A stretch of DNA of 64,000 nt. Source: Phyllostachys edulis (taxonomy: Eukaryota > Streptophyta > Magnoliopsida > Poales > Poaceae). The notes under the pieces were generated by a model, which saw only the letters and a list, made by a program, of their open reading frames with translations, did not search any database and had not been told where the DNA came from. Positions 45,756 to 56,639 of this stretch are shown here, in pieces. Both the position numbers and the translations under genes were made by a program. The stretch spans positions 54,628,016 to 54,692,015 of the forward strand of contig CM070557.1 of NCBI GenBank assembly GCA_036346405.1. Reading direction: 5' to 3'. Position 1 is the first letter of the stretch. Every line of letters starts with the position of its first letter.

Positions 45756-46976
45756 GATGGTGGTCATCTGTTTTTCAAATGCAAATTTGTTAAGGTTTGG
45801 AGGGAGCTATCAATGGAAAACACGAGGTGCGAGTTAGTGGAATTACAATCTGTCACTGAAGTTATCAAAGTTATATTAGATAAGGAAGAGAAGCAGCAGA
45901 TATCAATCATTACATTTTTGTGGCATTGGTGGGCGGAGTGACAGAATTCGGGAAGGGGAAAGAAGTAGAGAGCCAATTGATTTGGCATATATAAACACAA
46001 GAAACTGAATTTGGGGAGATCTTTGTCCCACAGAGAGAGAAGAGGTTGAAGACCCTCCAACAATGGAGGAGGGTACATGATGCAGAGTTTTTGACCGTAT
46101 GAAATAGTAAAATTAGCCTCCCGAACGAAATGATAAAAAATGGTATCCCTACCGCACTTTTTCGCTACGGACCTAGACAGCGGCAGCCGTCCTGCCACGC
46201 CGACAGCGAACACTGTGCACTGTGTTAGCACTGTTTGGAGCACTATTTACCATTGTGTCACTGTTTGCCACTGTTTTCTCCCAGAAGCAACCGCAGGTCA
46301 GCAGGCCCTGAAATCCCTCGTGCATGCTCTGGCTCGTGCAGCGGACCGGTAGAGTGGTAGGTTGTTGTCATGCATATGAGGCATGGTAGAGGACACATGT
46401 CGTCTGCCTAGCCTACCGCGGTGTTATTTTTTTCGTTTCAAACGCGAGGGGGCTAGATTTATTATTCCGTTAAAAAAAAAGGTCGAATGAACCAAAAAAC
46501 CGCGTGATGCAGGTCGTTTGAAGATCAACGCAGATGGTGCTTACTTTGCGGGCACATCCTCTGGTGGGTGGGGGTTCACCGTCAGAGATCATGAGGGAGA
46601 CGTAACCACGGGTGCAGGAAGAATTGAGAGGTGTATGCATGCCTTCCATGCAGAATTAATCGCCTGCTTACAAGGATTAAAGGCTGCTGTTGAACGTGGA
46701 ATGGGCAACATCATGGTGGAATCAGATGCTCTCACCCTGAAGGATGCTATCGAGGAGTCAACATTTGATCTGTCGGATATGGGTATTCTGATCTTAGAAG
46801 TAAAGGAGATGTTACGGCTTAATTTCCAGAGTTTTATGGTTAATTTTTGTCCTAGAAATTGTAACATGATGACGCATACTTTCGGGTGTGATGTTGGTGC
46901 CGATCTGGTGTTGGACGGCACCCCTGGCTTTGTCCTCGGTTTAGTGGCCAGCGACTTAGTTGTTCCTATGGTTTAA
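45756..46976 (+). pseudogene. LINE ORF2 C-terminus: zinc-binding RT tail and RNase H domain
   Basis: From 45756 the frame reads DGGHLFFKCKFVKVWRELSM and FLWHWWAE, the region after the RT that carries the zf-RVT domain in plant LINEs, with stops after 45930. The RNase H part follows from about 46513 as LKINADGAYFAGTSSGGWGF, with HAFHAELIACLQGLKAA and VESDALTLKDAIEE. D (NADGA), E (HAELIA) and D (ESDAL) correspond to the catalytic acidic residues of RVT_3-type RNase H. It ends at 46976, just before the poly-A. A 419-bp insertion at 46086 separates the two parts. Confidence 0.75.
46086..46504. mobile_element. Small DNA-transposon-like insertion in the LINE (8-bp target duplication)
   Basis: The LINE reading is interrupted by 419 bp flanked by TGATGCAG at 46078-46085 and 46505-46512. 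Removing it rejoins the LINE reading through HDAGRLKINADG. Terminal repeats are weak (start AGTTTTTGACC, end AACCAAAAAACCGCG), so the superfamily is unclear. The 8-bp duplication fits hAT or a short Mutator-type case. Confidence 0.55.
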
Positions 46977-47638
46977 TGGAATCGATGTGTTCCGTCAAAA
47001 AAAAAAAAGATACCACTAAACTCCTAGACTCCTAGTTCCCAACTTCTTATACTTGAAACGTCTTCTGTTTGATTTAGCCGAGAAGTTATGGGAGTATCAA
47101 GAATATGGACATGAAGGGCAAACAACATTGCCCAAACTACCAGAAATTCAGAATTGTAATCTTGCAGCTCACTCCTGAAACCACAGAACATGCTTTCAGC
47201 CAGCAAGCAAGCAATCATTTTATTGCCACTTTGTCTGCGAAATACTTGCAGAAGGTGGGTGCTTTCCTCCACAAATTATTACTTGGATAAAGCACTGCTA
47301 AGACCTTTCGGTGCGTTTCTTTTCCGATTCGGAACAAAAAAAAATTGCTGTTACAATCGTTTTCAGCCAGCATGTGAAAAGAACAGCTGACTTTACGGAT
47401 AACATACACATTAGAATATTAGATAAATCAGTGAAAAGAAAAGGAGGGGGGGTTTCTATTCTCAGTATATAAGAAACGATTTATGGAAAAATTGCTTGCC
47501 CTGAGAGGATCACTCTTGCAAATAGCTTGCAGAGCAGTGAAAGTTGGAATGGTTAGGCTCTTCCATTCCGAATGACAATGCACTAGTAGCAGTGACTGAT
47601 CTAAATGAAGGAAAGAGTGAATAGAAAGAAGACCTACT

Positions 47639-50600
47639 CTATATGAGAGCTTTGATACCAACTTGTTGCATCTCACGCAACCGCCAAACTGGGTAATAGG
47701 ATTCTTCTTCTGGCACCTCATCACTCTCCATAAGTTGCATGGCCCATGCATAATAGACAGTTTGAATGGTATCCTGGCATAATTCAAACCAAAAACAGAA
47801 ATATTACTTTGCTTATTACAAATATCAACTACACTGTTACCTGTCAATTAAGAGACATCAATAAGAGCACATTATTATTCCTTAACATTTCGAACTGTTC
47901 AAGGGGTACATGCAATAATGTGTGCTTTGTGCCAATATATAATTTGAGCATCCATATAAAAAAAATGAAAACTTAAGCTAACATTCAACAACCTGCTTGT
48001 GCCTATAAGGCTCTAACACCAGTTTGAGAATTGAAAGGAACATCTATGCAGCACTAGTCCCAGGTCCAAGTCCAACTGCTCGTTTTGGAGCCAGTAAGAA
48101 AATATTTCACGTTGACAACTCTGGTGACATGATTTTCTGTGTAAGCTTGATAATTAATTCCACATACTCAGCCAGACTGTTTACCCCAGGAGGATATTGC
48201 TTTCATACTTCATTGAAAAATAAGGTTACTAAATGAGCAAAATTTCATGCACCAGGTAGATTTTGTCAAGCATGGAGTCACCATGAAAGACAGTTCATGT
48301 TAAAAGATGGATTCAGTCACTGAGCTAACAAGGAGCTACCATCTATCAGCCTACCACACATGACAACACACATAAACATAAAGAACATAGCTACATATAG
48401 CCCCTATACATAGCCTACCTGTCCTCCTTCTGTTACTTGTCCTTCTCTATCACGAACACAATAAATCTGCTGTGTTTGGAACTGAAATAGATTTTGGAAA
48501 CAAGGATACATTGTAAGGAGAACAAATAACAAAAATGACAAAACATTTAAATTCAAGATACCACTTAGGCACTTACCGCTACGATAATGACTGGTGCAGT
48601 TCCCAACATTTTTGTTTCCTTTACATCAGCATCTGAAATGTGCAGAATCTGCAAAAGAAATGGAAAATCAGAAATTTGTTCCTTTTTCTTTTTTAACAAA
48701 GTCAGCAGGCCTAATCTGACTGGGTTTAGAAAGGAAAGTGAAGACTCCAAACTCCAATATCAAATTTTGAAGAAAAAAACTGCAGGAAAGGGGAATGTTC
48801 AAGACACATAGATAACATTGGCCTACTTTGTGATCAAAAAATATGCCCTGTGATGCGTAAGCTTGCCTCTCTCCTTTGCAGCGTTCAATCACTTCCTTGG
48901 TGCAATACTTTTTTAAGGTCTCCACATCACCCTGAAAGCATAATATGTGATTTTGATATAATAAAAGTGCTAAAAATACTAATGTACATACGAATTTTTC
49001 ATATATATTAGATAGCATGTTAATCGATCACCTTGAACTTCTAGGCATAGTTCTATTTGATACTAGTTTCATAGTTGCACCAATTCTTTCATACTTCTAC
49101 ACATTACAATTAAAAAGAACTATACAGCCAGCTCACGTGATTAGGACAATCAGCTATCATGCTAGTCCAATGGTGAGAGAATTTCTTCTTAGAAAGACGA
49201 AGGTTACCTTTGAATATGCAGTAAGAACAGGCTTGATCATTTCTTGAACATCACCAACGAAATCAGATAATGAAAAGGATCTGTGGACAAAATGGTGAAA
49301 TATAATTCAGGTGCAATGCTGCATCCTAAAACTCCTCAAAGTAAAGTTGCACATCTTACGGATCTCGTCGCCGAATTTCCTTGAAAGACACTGCAGTTGC
49401 GGTTTCTTCAAAAATAGATTCATTCAAACTGTAAGGAAAGAACAAATAAATAAATAAACAGAGAATCAGAGGTAGATACATTGAATATGACCAAATAAAG
49501 AGAAAAGATATCAAGTGATTTGCAACTGCAAGATTATTGCATTTGGTTTTCATCCCCATTTGTGTTACTAATGGTGTTGAAGCACACCTGAACATTGGCA
49601 ACCATGGATGCACTTGGCAGTTACCAAACTTGGTGTTTTCAAGATACAGAAAGCAATGTGCTAAGTGCAGAAATAAATAGCATAGCATAATCCAGGTTGA
49701 AATCCATCAACAGCTAGATAATAATGCAGTGAAATCGTACTCTTGAATTTTCTGAACTACTGGATTGTCACTCGTCTCCCATCGTTCTCGGACATCCTCA
49801 GCTACCTGCATTTGCAAACACAAAACATACACATCAACACAAGAAAAAACTATGTTCCAACATTCACATCAACACAAGAAAAAACTATGTTCCACCAGTT
49901 TCATAAAACAAAACTGTACAGCATTCTGATGGTACCTCTTGACCCATGTTTACGACAGGTTTGGTGTATTCATTCACTCTCTTATAGACTGGATGACCTT
50001 GCATCTTTATAGAGAAAAAGAGTTTCAGATAGGTGATTCATGTGGAAAAAAAAGGGAGGAAAGCTCAGGGGTCTCCTCTTAAGATACCTTATTCTTAAAT
50101 GCATCCCATTTTTTACCCAATATTGACTTCTTTGTTGGTACAATAACTAAATCAGTTCTTGTACTCTTCTCTACTGTTGCAGCAGAAGCGTGCCTAGCAT
50201 GATTTTTCTTCTTTCTGCTAGAGCTAGAACTTAGCTCAGCTTTGACAATTTCATATCCCTGCTTAGCTAAAGTTGAGACTCTTGTGTCCCTCAACTTTGC
50301 AAATGCACCAGATACCATTGGTGAAGCAGATGAAAGTGTTGACCTCAATTTATTAAACAATGTATGGCTACTCATGGCATCTTGGGACTTGTCATCTGAA
50401 TGTAACGATGCCTCCGTTTTCTCATGTTTTGAAGCTTCAGGTGAACCATCTCTACAACTTGAGGTCTCTTCTTTTCCTAGTCCAAAACTCTCCTTTACCT
50501 GTCAAGAATTCCACCAAGGCAAAGAAACCCTCTTTAAGGAAAAGCATGTTCCATACTGGATTGAAATGATACTGATTTATCACTAACCTCTTCTGTAGCA

Positions 50601-52515
50601 GCAGACATTTTTTCTTTGACATTTGCAGTAACCTACAAAGGAACAAACCAAATTTCTGAGCATGAAACAAAGAAAGAAACGAATAGTACATGTTTTGCTA
50701 GATCAAACAATCATCCTTGAAGACCATTGTGGCGGGCTTACCTTTTTAGATGTTGCCTCAGCTTCGGTCCAAACATCATCAACACTCTTGTAAATTGTCT
50801 CAGCCGTTTTCTTAGTTCTGCATAAGTCATTTCATAATATCTTCAAATAAGCCTCTAAAAAATCTGGAACTTCGTAAAAAAAATCGAAAATATACATCAA
50901 TGTACTGCTATATGTACAAGACCAAAAATGAAAGAAGTGCATTGTTTTTATCAACGTATACCTTACTTTGAGGTCTTCCTTGACTACACCAAGTTTCTCA
51001 CTGAACTCCTTCACAGATTTCTGGAATTCAGGATTACTGCAGTCGGAAAATTGAAGTAAATAAAGCATACAAAAAAAGAAACAATGATGAAAAACACAAT
51101 GGGCCATAAAAGGACACCCTGGTAAAATAGTTTTCTTTCTTTTTTGGTTTTGGTGGTGGTGGGGACCTTAGAAGTTAGAAGTAAGGCATACCTCTTAGCC
51201 TCACCCTTCAGTTGCTTTGAGAACTCGTTGAAAACACTTAGATTCCGATTATTCAAATGCCTATATCCAGTAACGGCTTGCACATTGACATTTGTTGCCT
51301 ACACCATGTTAAGGGAATATATAGCAATTAGTAAAATGCAAGCAGCAATGTAAAGCAAGAAATAAAGTAAGAAAATAAAGTGCACATTAAATCAAAATCC
51401 AGAAACATCCCATATTCCTTAAATTTCATATTAAAGAAGGGAACAAAAGTAACATAATACTCTTTTCTGGCAATTATATCAGATCAATTTCAACTCAATA
51501 TTTATTCCTTGGTTACAGAACCATAGAAAATTTTACTGTAATGAAATATTAATCAAGTACCACCATAAAAGAAAGCTCCTTTTTCAAATTAAAAGTACAA
51601 GCAGTAAAATGCAATTCCGCACACAGACCTTGAACTCAAAGCATATACAACACAAGCATCAAATTTTCTCGGAAGTTATTTTATCTGCCTGACAACTTTA
51701 ATATATGGAGGTGGCTCTGTAACAGTATACAGAACAGGTTCATTGGTTGTCTCAAAATAAACCTGTGGCCTTTCCCGTTGTTGTCCTCTCTTAGTAATCC
51801 TCTAGACACAAACAAAACAAATAGTAGAATGCTCAAATATTACAGTCATAGGACTCTTCCCCCTTGTTCCAAACTTACAATGCCCTACCATGAATTGTAG
51901 GGTGGAGGTTGGACGGGAATGTGCTTCATCTAAAGTTACATCTTGTTGTTCATCCCAGCATTCTTCATTCGGTGATCACATACAAATATAAATGCACACA
52001 GACCAACTAAAGGTACACATTTTCCTCCAATTCCACAACTCCTTTTCCGGCTGACTCGACAAAATTAATGGAAAACAAACAGACTACACTAGAGCTAGAA
52101 CATTTTTCTCTCATTCTACTACCTTCTGACGCGTGCAATATTAACGGACAGATCACAAGAAATCAAAACGATTACTAGTAACACTTGTAAACTGAAGCCA
52201 CAATTTTTATCTCGCAGGTCACACCAATACTCTCCCATATCTCTCCACTCTCCAGTATACTTAAGCTACAATTTTCATTCCGCCCGTTTCTCCCCCTGCC
52301 TTGCCTCCACCATTGATGATCAACTAAAACGAACCAAAAGAACAGATTGCACAAAAAAATACTTCGCTAAAACCCCAATCTTTATCCATACTGCCACTCT
52401 CCACGCCTCATCCGCTAACGATAAATCAAACCCCTACGATAATCACACTCACCAATCGCAGCGCGGCCTCCGACGAGGGCCGCCTCAGAGCCCGGAGCAG
52501 CGCCGAGGTCGCCAT
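47639..52515 (-). CDS. TIM44: TIM44, mitochondrial inner-membrane import motor subunit
   Basis: Minus strand, 14 exons, 475 residues, every junction in phase: 52515-52453, 51298-51192, 51036-50962, 50817-50742, 50632-50588, 50498-50088, 50004-49936, 49805-49741, 49428-49360, 49280-49208, 48931-48827, 48648-48577, 48481-48419, 47773-47639. The N-terminus MATSALLRALRRPSSEAALRL is an Arg-rich mitochondrial presequence. Next come a charged helical region (NPEFQKSVKEFSEKLG, KTAETIYKSVDDVWTEAEA) that in the family contacts mtHsp70 and the TIM23 channel, a central variable part, then the C-terminal Tim44 domain from about residue 330 (GDVETLKKYCTKEVIERC, ILHISDADVKETK, FQTQQIYCVRDREG) ending REMQQVGIKALI. 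Length and order match plant TIM44. In the cell it tethers the Hsp70 motor to TIM23 for matrix protein import. Intact and probably functional. The exon starting at 50004 uses an ATAAAG acceptor, which is somewhat weak. Confidence 0.95.
51676..51801 (-). other. Possible alternative terminal exon inside TIM44 intron 1
   Basis: After a TTTGTGTCTAG acceptor at 51802 the minus strand reads 41 codons in phase with TIM44 exon 1, ending in TAA at 51678-51676. It reads RITKRGQQRERPQVYFETTN, with a PVLYTVTEPPPYIKVV piece near the end. Spliced to exon 1 (TIM44 presequence), it would give a 62-residue mitochondrially targeted peptide. I do not recognise the peptide; it may also be an unrelated fragment. 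Sharing a presequence by alternative splicing is known for some transferred mitochondrial genes in rice, which is why it is noted. Confidence 0.35.
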
Positions 52516-52680
52516 CCCTAAAGGAAGCGGCAGGGCACAGCGCGGAAGTGGTAGGGTCCCGGCAGCCTCGTCGGGCGGCAGCGGCGGCTCGCCGGAGGCG
52601 ACGGCGCACGTGCGGAGGAAAGGAGGCGGGAGGGGGGATAGAAAGGAACCCTAGAACTGTTTTTACACGAGCGAAGGTTT
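52516..52680 (-). promoter_or_regulatory. TIM44 5' UTR / core promoter region
   Basis: This is a GC-rich block directly upstream of the TIM44 start on the minus strand. No clear TATA box is present, as is common for housekeeping genes. The boundary is approximate. Confidence 0.35.
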
Positions 52681-52941
52681 GAGGGAGCAGAAGAAAAGGA
52701 AGGGCTAAATCATAATAACAGAAAAGTTGTGTGCTTTTCTTAGCACAATTACAGCACGATATTGTAATTGTGCACGAGTGGGGCGGGGCTAGTTGTAATA
52801 ATGGAAAGATACGAGTAAGTTTTTAACACCAGGATGTTTTCTTGGAACGAAAGAAAGTCTTTGTCGACTTTGGATTTCCTCTTTTATTCCGGATTGCTAT
52901 CAGGTTGTCAATGGGAAAGAGAAGTACTACATGGAACATTG

Positions 52942-53643
52942 TAGCGTTGTAACGGTATATGTCCTAATTGTTCGATATGTCCTCACAAATCATAAGGTTG
53001 TGTCTCCTTTACACACCTCTCTCGTGTTTCTCTGTTTCTCTCTTGTACCCCTCCCTCCTTGATCTCTCTCTCCTGTGTCCGGCCAAAGATTGTAGCCGAC
53101 AAGCTGACGGAAGCAAACGACCACCCTCTCCTTCTTCACTTCGACCCTAGCTCCGGATTTGGCACGGGCGACGGTGCAATGCTTCGCCTCCAGCTCCGGA
53201 TCAGTCGACGTGCAATGGCGACGCGGCTCGGGATGGTCGATGGTCGATGGCGGCGACGTGATGCGGAACTTCGAGCGGTGAGGAACAAAGAGATGGATAC
53301 TTGGAAAGGAGCCTGAGCACGAATTCGGCGCGGGCGACGTCGGTCGACGTCATGGCGGCGACAGTAGTTGGGGCCGGAGCCAAAGAAGAAGGTGCATCGG
53401 CGGACAACGGTCTTAGGGCGACTCGTGGCGACACGATGAGTGTTGTCATAGCCGAATGAGTTAGGTCAAACTCGTTGAAACTTTCTTGAAGCTTTGATTG
53501 AAACTTGTTGAAGCTTTTATTTTGAAACTTGTTGAAACTTGTGTTCCAAAACATGAAACTCGCAGAAACCTAAAACTTTTAAAATGTTCTCACAAAACAT
53601 CTTGAAACATCATGAAACTTGTTGTTATACCGTTGCAACGCTA
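52942..53643. mobile_element. MITE-like element with TAGCGTTGYAACGGTATA inverted ends
   Basis: The ends 52942-52959 (TAGCGTTGTAACGGTATA) and 53626-53643 (TATACCGTTGCAACGCTA) are inverted copies with one mismatch, 702 bp apart. A TA at both outer edges would fit a TA-duplicating (Tc1/mariner-type) element, but the palindrome makes this ambiguous. The interior has many TTGAAACTTG words (53470-53625) and no transposase. Confidence 0.55.
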
Positions 53644-53699
53644 TAGCGTTCACTAGTTCCTTCTAGTGGGAAAACAAGCAAGATCTTCCTGGTTTAGTA

Positions 53700-54250
53700 A
53701 GTGTACGTTTGAATCTAACAATGTTGATCATGGTGCTTTGTTCGTATATTTTGGATGGGTATAGTAGCATCATTTGGATGCTTAACTCAGATGGAAAATT
53801 CTCTGTAAAATCCTTCTATTTGGCCTTGAGGGTACAATACATAGGGTATCCTCACAAGTTCCTATGGGTTAAAATCCCTTTGAGAATAAAGATTTTTCTT
53901 TGGCTGGTCCTAAAAGAGAGGATATTAACCAAAGACAATCTCAAGAAAAGAGGATGGAAATGGTCATATAAATGCCAATTCTGTGGTAAGAATGAAACAT
54001 TTGGAATGTGGTGAAATGTGCATTTGGATTTAGCAATTTACCTGAAAGTGATGAACTTTTATTCAATAACTGGCTATCTCATTATAGAAGAAAAAAAAGA
54101 TGAAAATGCTGATCTCAGTAGGAGTGGCAGCGGTGTTGTGGACAATTTGAAAAGGCAGAAATAATGCATGTTTCAGAAATGAGTTACCTGTGGAACATGT
54201 TGCCTTTATATTTCTCATTTGTCACTGGATGAGCTTCTGGGCGTTGCCGC
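53700..54250 (+). pseudogene. LINE reverse-transcriptase tail (zf-RVT) fragment
   Basis: The plus frame from about 53709 contains WMLNSDGKFSVKSFYLALRV, then HKFLWVKIPLRIKIFLWLVL and KERILTKDNLKKRGW, then CQFCGKNE. This is the zinc-binding tail of plant non-LTR retrotransposon reverse transcriptases. After 54014 the reading continues in other frames (CAFGFSNLPESDE; LISVGVAAVLWTI) to about 54250. The upstream RT core is missing. Confidence 0.75.
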
Positions 54251-54539
54251 GGACAGAGGAGGAAGGCAAAGAGCCGAAGAGGCCATTCTACACGGGGACT
54301 CGGATCCTCTTGACTTCATCGAGCTAAGTCACAGCGTGCATTTGTGGACAGGATCCACCGTCCAGTGCATCTAACGGCTGCTCCTTTCTTCGGCCAAACC
54401 AACAGCCCACCATGCCGGCCCAGGGACTAACTGATTGCTCGCCGAAGCTCTTTTTTCTCTTTGGTTTGGCTTGTGTACGTGTATTAGCAGTGACGCAGCT
54501 AAAAAAAACTTCTAATGGGTGCACAACTGTGAAGTCTTG

Positions 54540-55860
54540 TATAATATATTCATAGTATCATAGTCCAATACAAAAATAAGTTCGAAAGTTGGCAAAAGTA
54601 CAATGCAAATAGTTCAGATAAGATCTTACATGATTAAAATATTACAAACTATACAATGAAAATTACAATACCGCACACGATTTCATACTTTGGAGGTAGA
54701 AAATGAAGAGACCCGAGGCAAAAATTTAGCATAGGTAAAACTCAGTTCAACGTTCAACTATCACAGCTCTAGCATAATTCCGTGTTGATTTCATTGTTCT
54801 TATGAAGTTCCTAAAACCATTGAAGTGAAAAAAAATCATTGAAGTGCAAGAGACCAAGAGAGTAGAGGGCTAAATGACTAATGCACTACAACTCTACCAG
54901 ACATTAAGATTGAGACACAAATTAGTAGTAAAAAGGAGTCAAGCCTGGTGTGCTAGTGCTAGGGCATGGAAATCAAGAGTCGCCGAGCGTGCGACAAAAT
55001 TCCTTGGCCACACCCTCTCTGTTGGCAAGCCGTGTGTTCCCTGGCTGCTACCTTGACGCGTGCCCTTACCTGCAAGCTAGCCCTACCGTCTGCATCTCGT
55101 GTTTCTCCGCACGCCCCTAACCACGAACTGGCCGCTCCACCCATAGCTCGCGTCCTCGCCACACCTCGCCACGCACCCGCATCGCTCGAGTGGCTTAAAT
55201 CAAAACAGCATAAACATCAATCATCCAGCATAAATATCAATCGTCCAGTGTTAGGGTTTTTGATTAAGTGGTTTGTGGGGCAGTGGGCCTTACTCATGTG
55301 GATGCTAGCTAAGGCGGCCATTGTTTCCATTGAATCACTCTATTCGTGCTTTCGTTGTCCTCCGTGGCTCAGAGCTCCTTCCATTCGGTCGCCAACCGCC
55401 TCTAGTGGCTGGGTTTCATATATATACTCAATATACTTTCTACTGGTTCTCTAATTTTTTTGGGTGTGCCGTTGCATACCGGGTACCCATGCTAGCTCCG
55501 GACACAATTTCAATGGAAACATTTTTTGGGTTTTTGGGCTTGCCGATGCATACCGGCACGGCATAACTTTAATTCTTACTAATTTCACACATGCATACCG
55601 GGTACCCACTGAAGCGGAAGTATATCTTTTAAGCACACGGGCACACGGCATAACATCACAATTAAACATTCAATGTTTGTGTTAAACAAAATCGCCGCAA
55701 TTCAGCGTTAATTTGGAACTGGAAGTTGGACATGGAAAAAGGTGCTGGAACGAGTTGTGGTTGAAGTCTAAATACACAAGGCAAGGCTGGAGACCGGGAG
55801 CGCATAGGATAGCAATGTACTGAAGGAATGAAGCTTAGGAGTCATCAAAGTTCACTGGGC
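54540..55860. other. Intergenic stretch, no recognised gene
   Basis: AT-rich to about 54900, GC-richer at 54960-55200, with a GCATACCGGGTACCCA-like word repeated at about 55474, 55544 and 55593. The open frames show no family motif. The repeated word may mark a decayed element. Confidence 0.4.
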
Positions 55861-56160
55861 AATTGGAGAGAGCTGGGAGAAGAAGGTTGCAAGTTTTTGG
55901 GTGGCTGGAGAGATTTGCTCTGGAGCATAGTCTGCTTTGTCATTTTGGTTATGGGAAATGGTGTAATAATTGGATAGGTTTAGACTCTGCTCTGTTGGTT
56001 ACTCTTGCCGATTCTACTGTTATGCGTAGTAGGCGGGAAGAGGTTTATTAGTTTCCTGTTTCTTTTATCTTGTTCTAAGAAACTTTTAGCTAAGTACTTG
56101 TGGTTTCTAATACTAATAGAGATGGGGGGTTTGGGCCACTGTTTTTTTTAATAAAAAAAA
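55860..56160 (+). pseudogene. Possible 3' end of another LINE (RNase H tail and A-rich end)
   Basis: In the plus direction the text ends in a short peptide (VTLADSTVMRSRREEVY) followed by a 3' UTR-like stretch and an A-rich end near 56152-56160. This resembles the tail of plant L1-type LINEs that end after an RNase H domain. The evidence is weak. Confidence 0.3.
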
Positions 56161-56639
56161 TGGATGGGTATTGACTTGCATAGTGTGTTACTCTTTCTAT
56201 TGTATATGGCCCATTAAAACTGGGGCAAATTGCTCAATAATAATAACATCACAAAAAGATTACCAAGTCGGAAAATTTTATGCATGTATAACTGGTACGT
56301 GGCCAAGATCCCATTTTGTCATTCTTACATTGGTTGATATTTTCTAACTTATACATCTTTTGCAACAGTATCGAGCTAATTTCCACAGTTAAAATTGTAT
56401 GAGACTACGCCATCTGGGTGACCGGATCGAAAGCTTGTTACATCATTTTATATGAGTTACTGGATGTTGCCAAACAGTTATTATATACGGTTTGTATTGT
56501 GTATTTTTAAAGCGGGACTCGAAGATAAATCGACTACCTCTTAGAACATGGAAATTTTTTAAAATAATTTTTTTTAAAAAATATTTACAAAAATAAATAG
56601 CCGCCCCAAAAAATTACAAATGACTCCCTGTACTTAGTT

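Larger units (their letters stand above)
42297..47007 (+). mobile_element. Degenerate L1-type LINE with 17-bp target duplication and nested insertions
   Basis: The direct repeat AGATACCACTAAACTCC occurs at 42280-42296 and 47008-47024, and a 12-base A run (46997-47008) precedes the right copy. This is the structure of a LINE insertion by target-primed reverse transcription. A 5' leader, the beginning of ORF1 (42519), the C-terminal end of ORF2 (45756-46080) and the terminal RNase H domain (46513-46976) remain. The middle (about 42740-45755) no longer reads as LINE. It holds copia gag, tandem repeats and other sequence, so most of ORF1 and the endonuclease and RT core are lost. Confidence 0.82.

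Noticed and set aside
45764..46243. Minus-strand 159-codon frame
   Set aside because: It is antisense to the LINE zf-RVT fragment and to the inserted element. The plus strand carries the recognisable signal.
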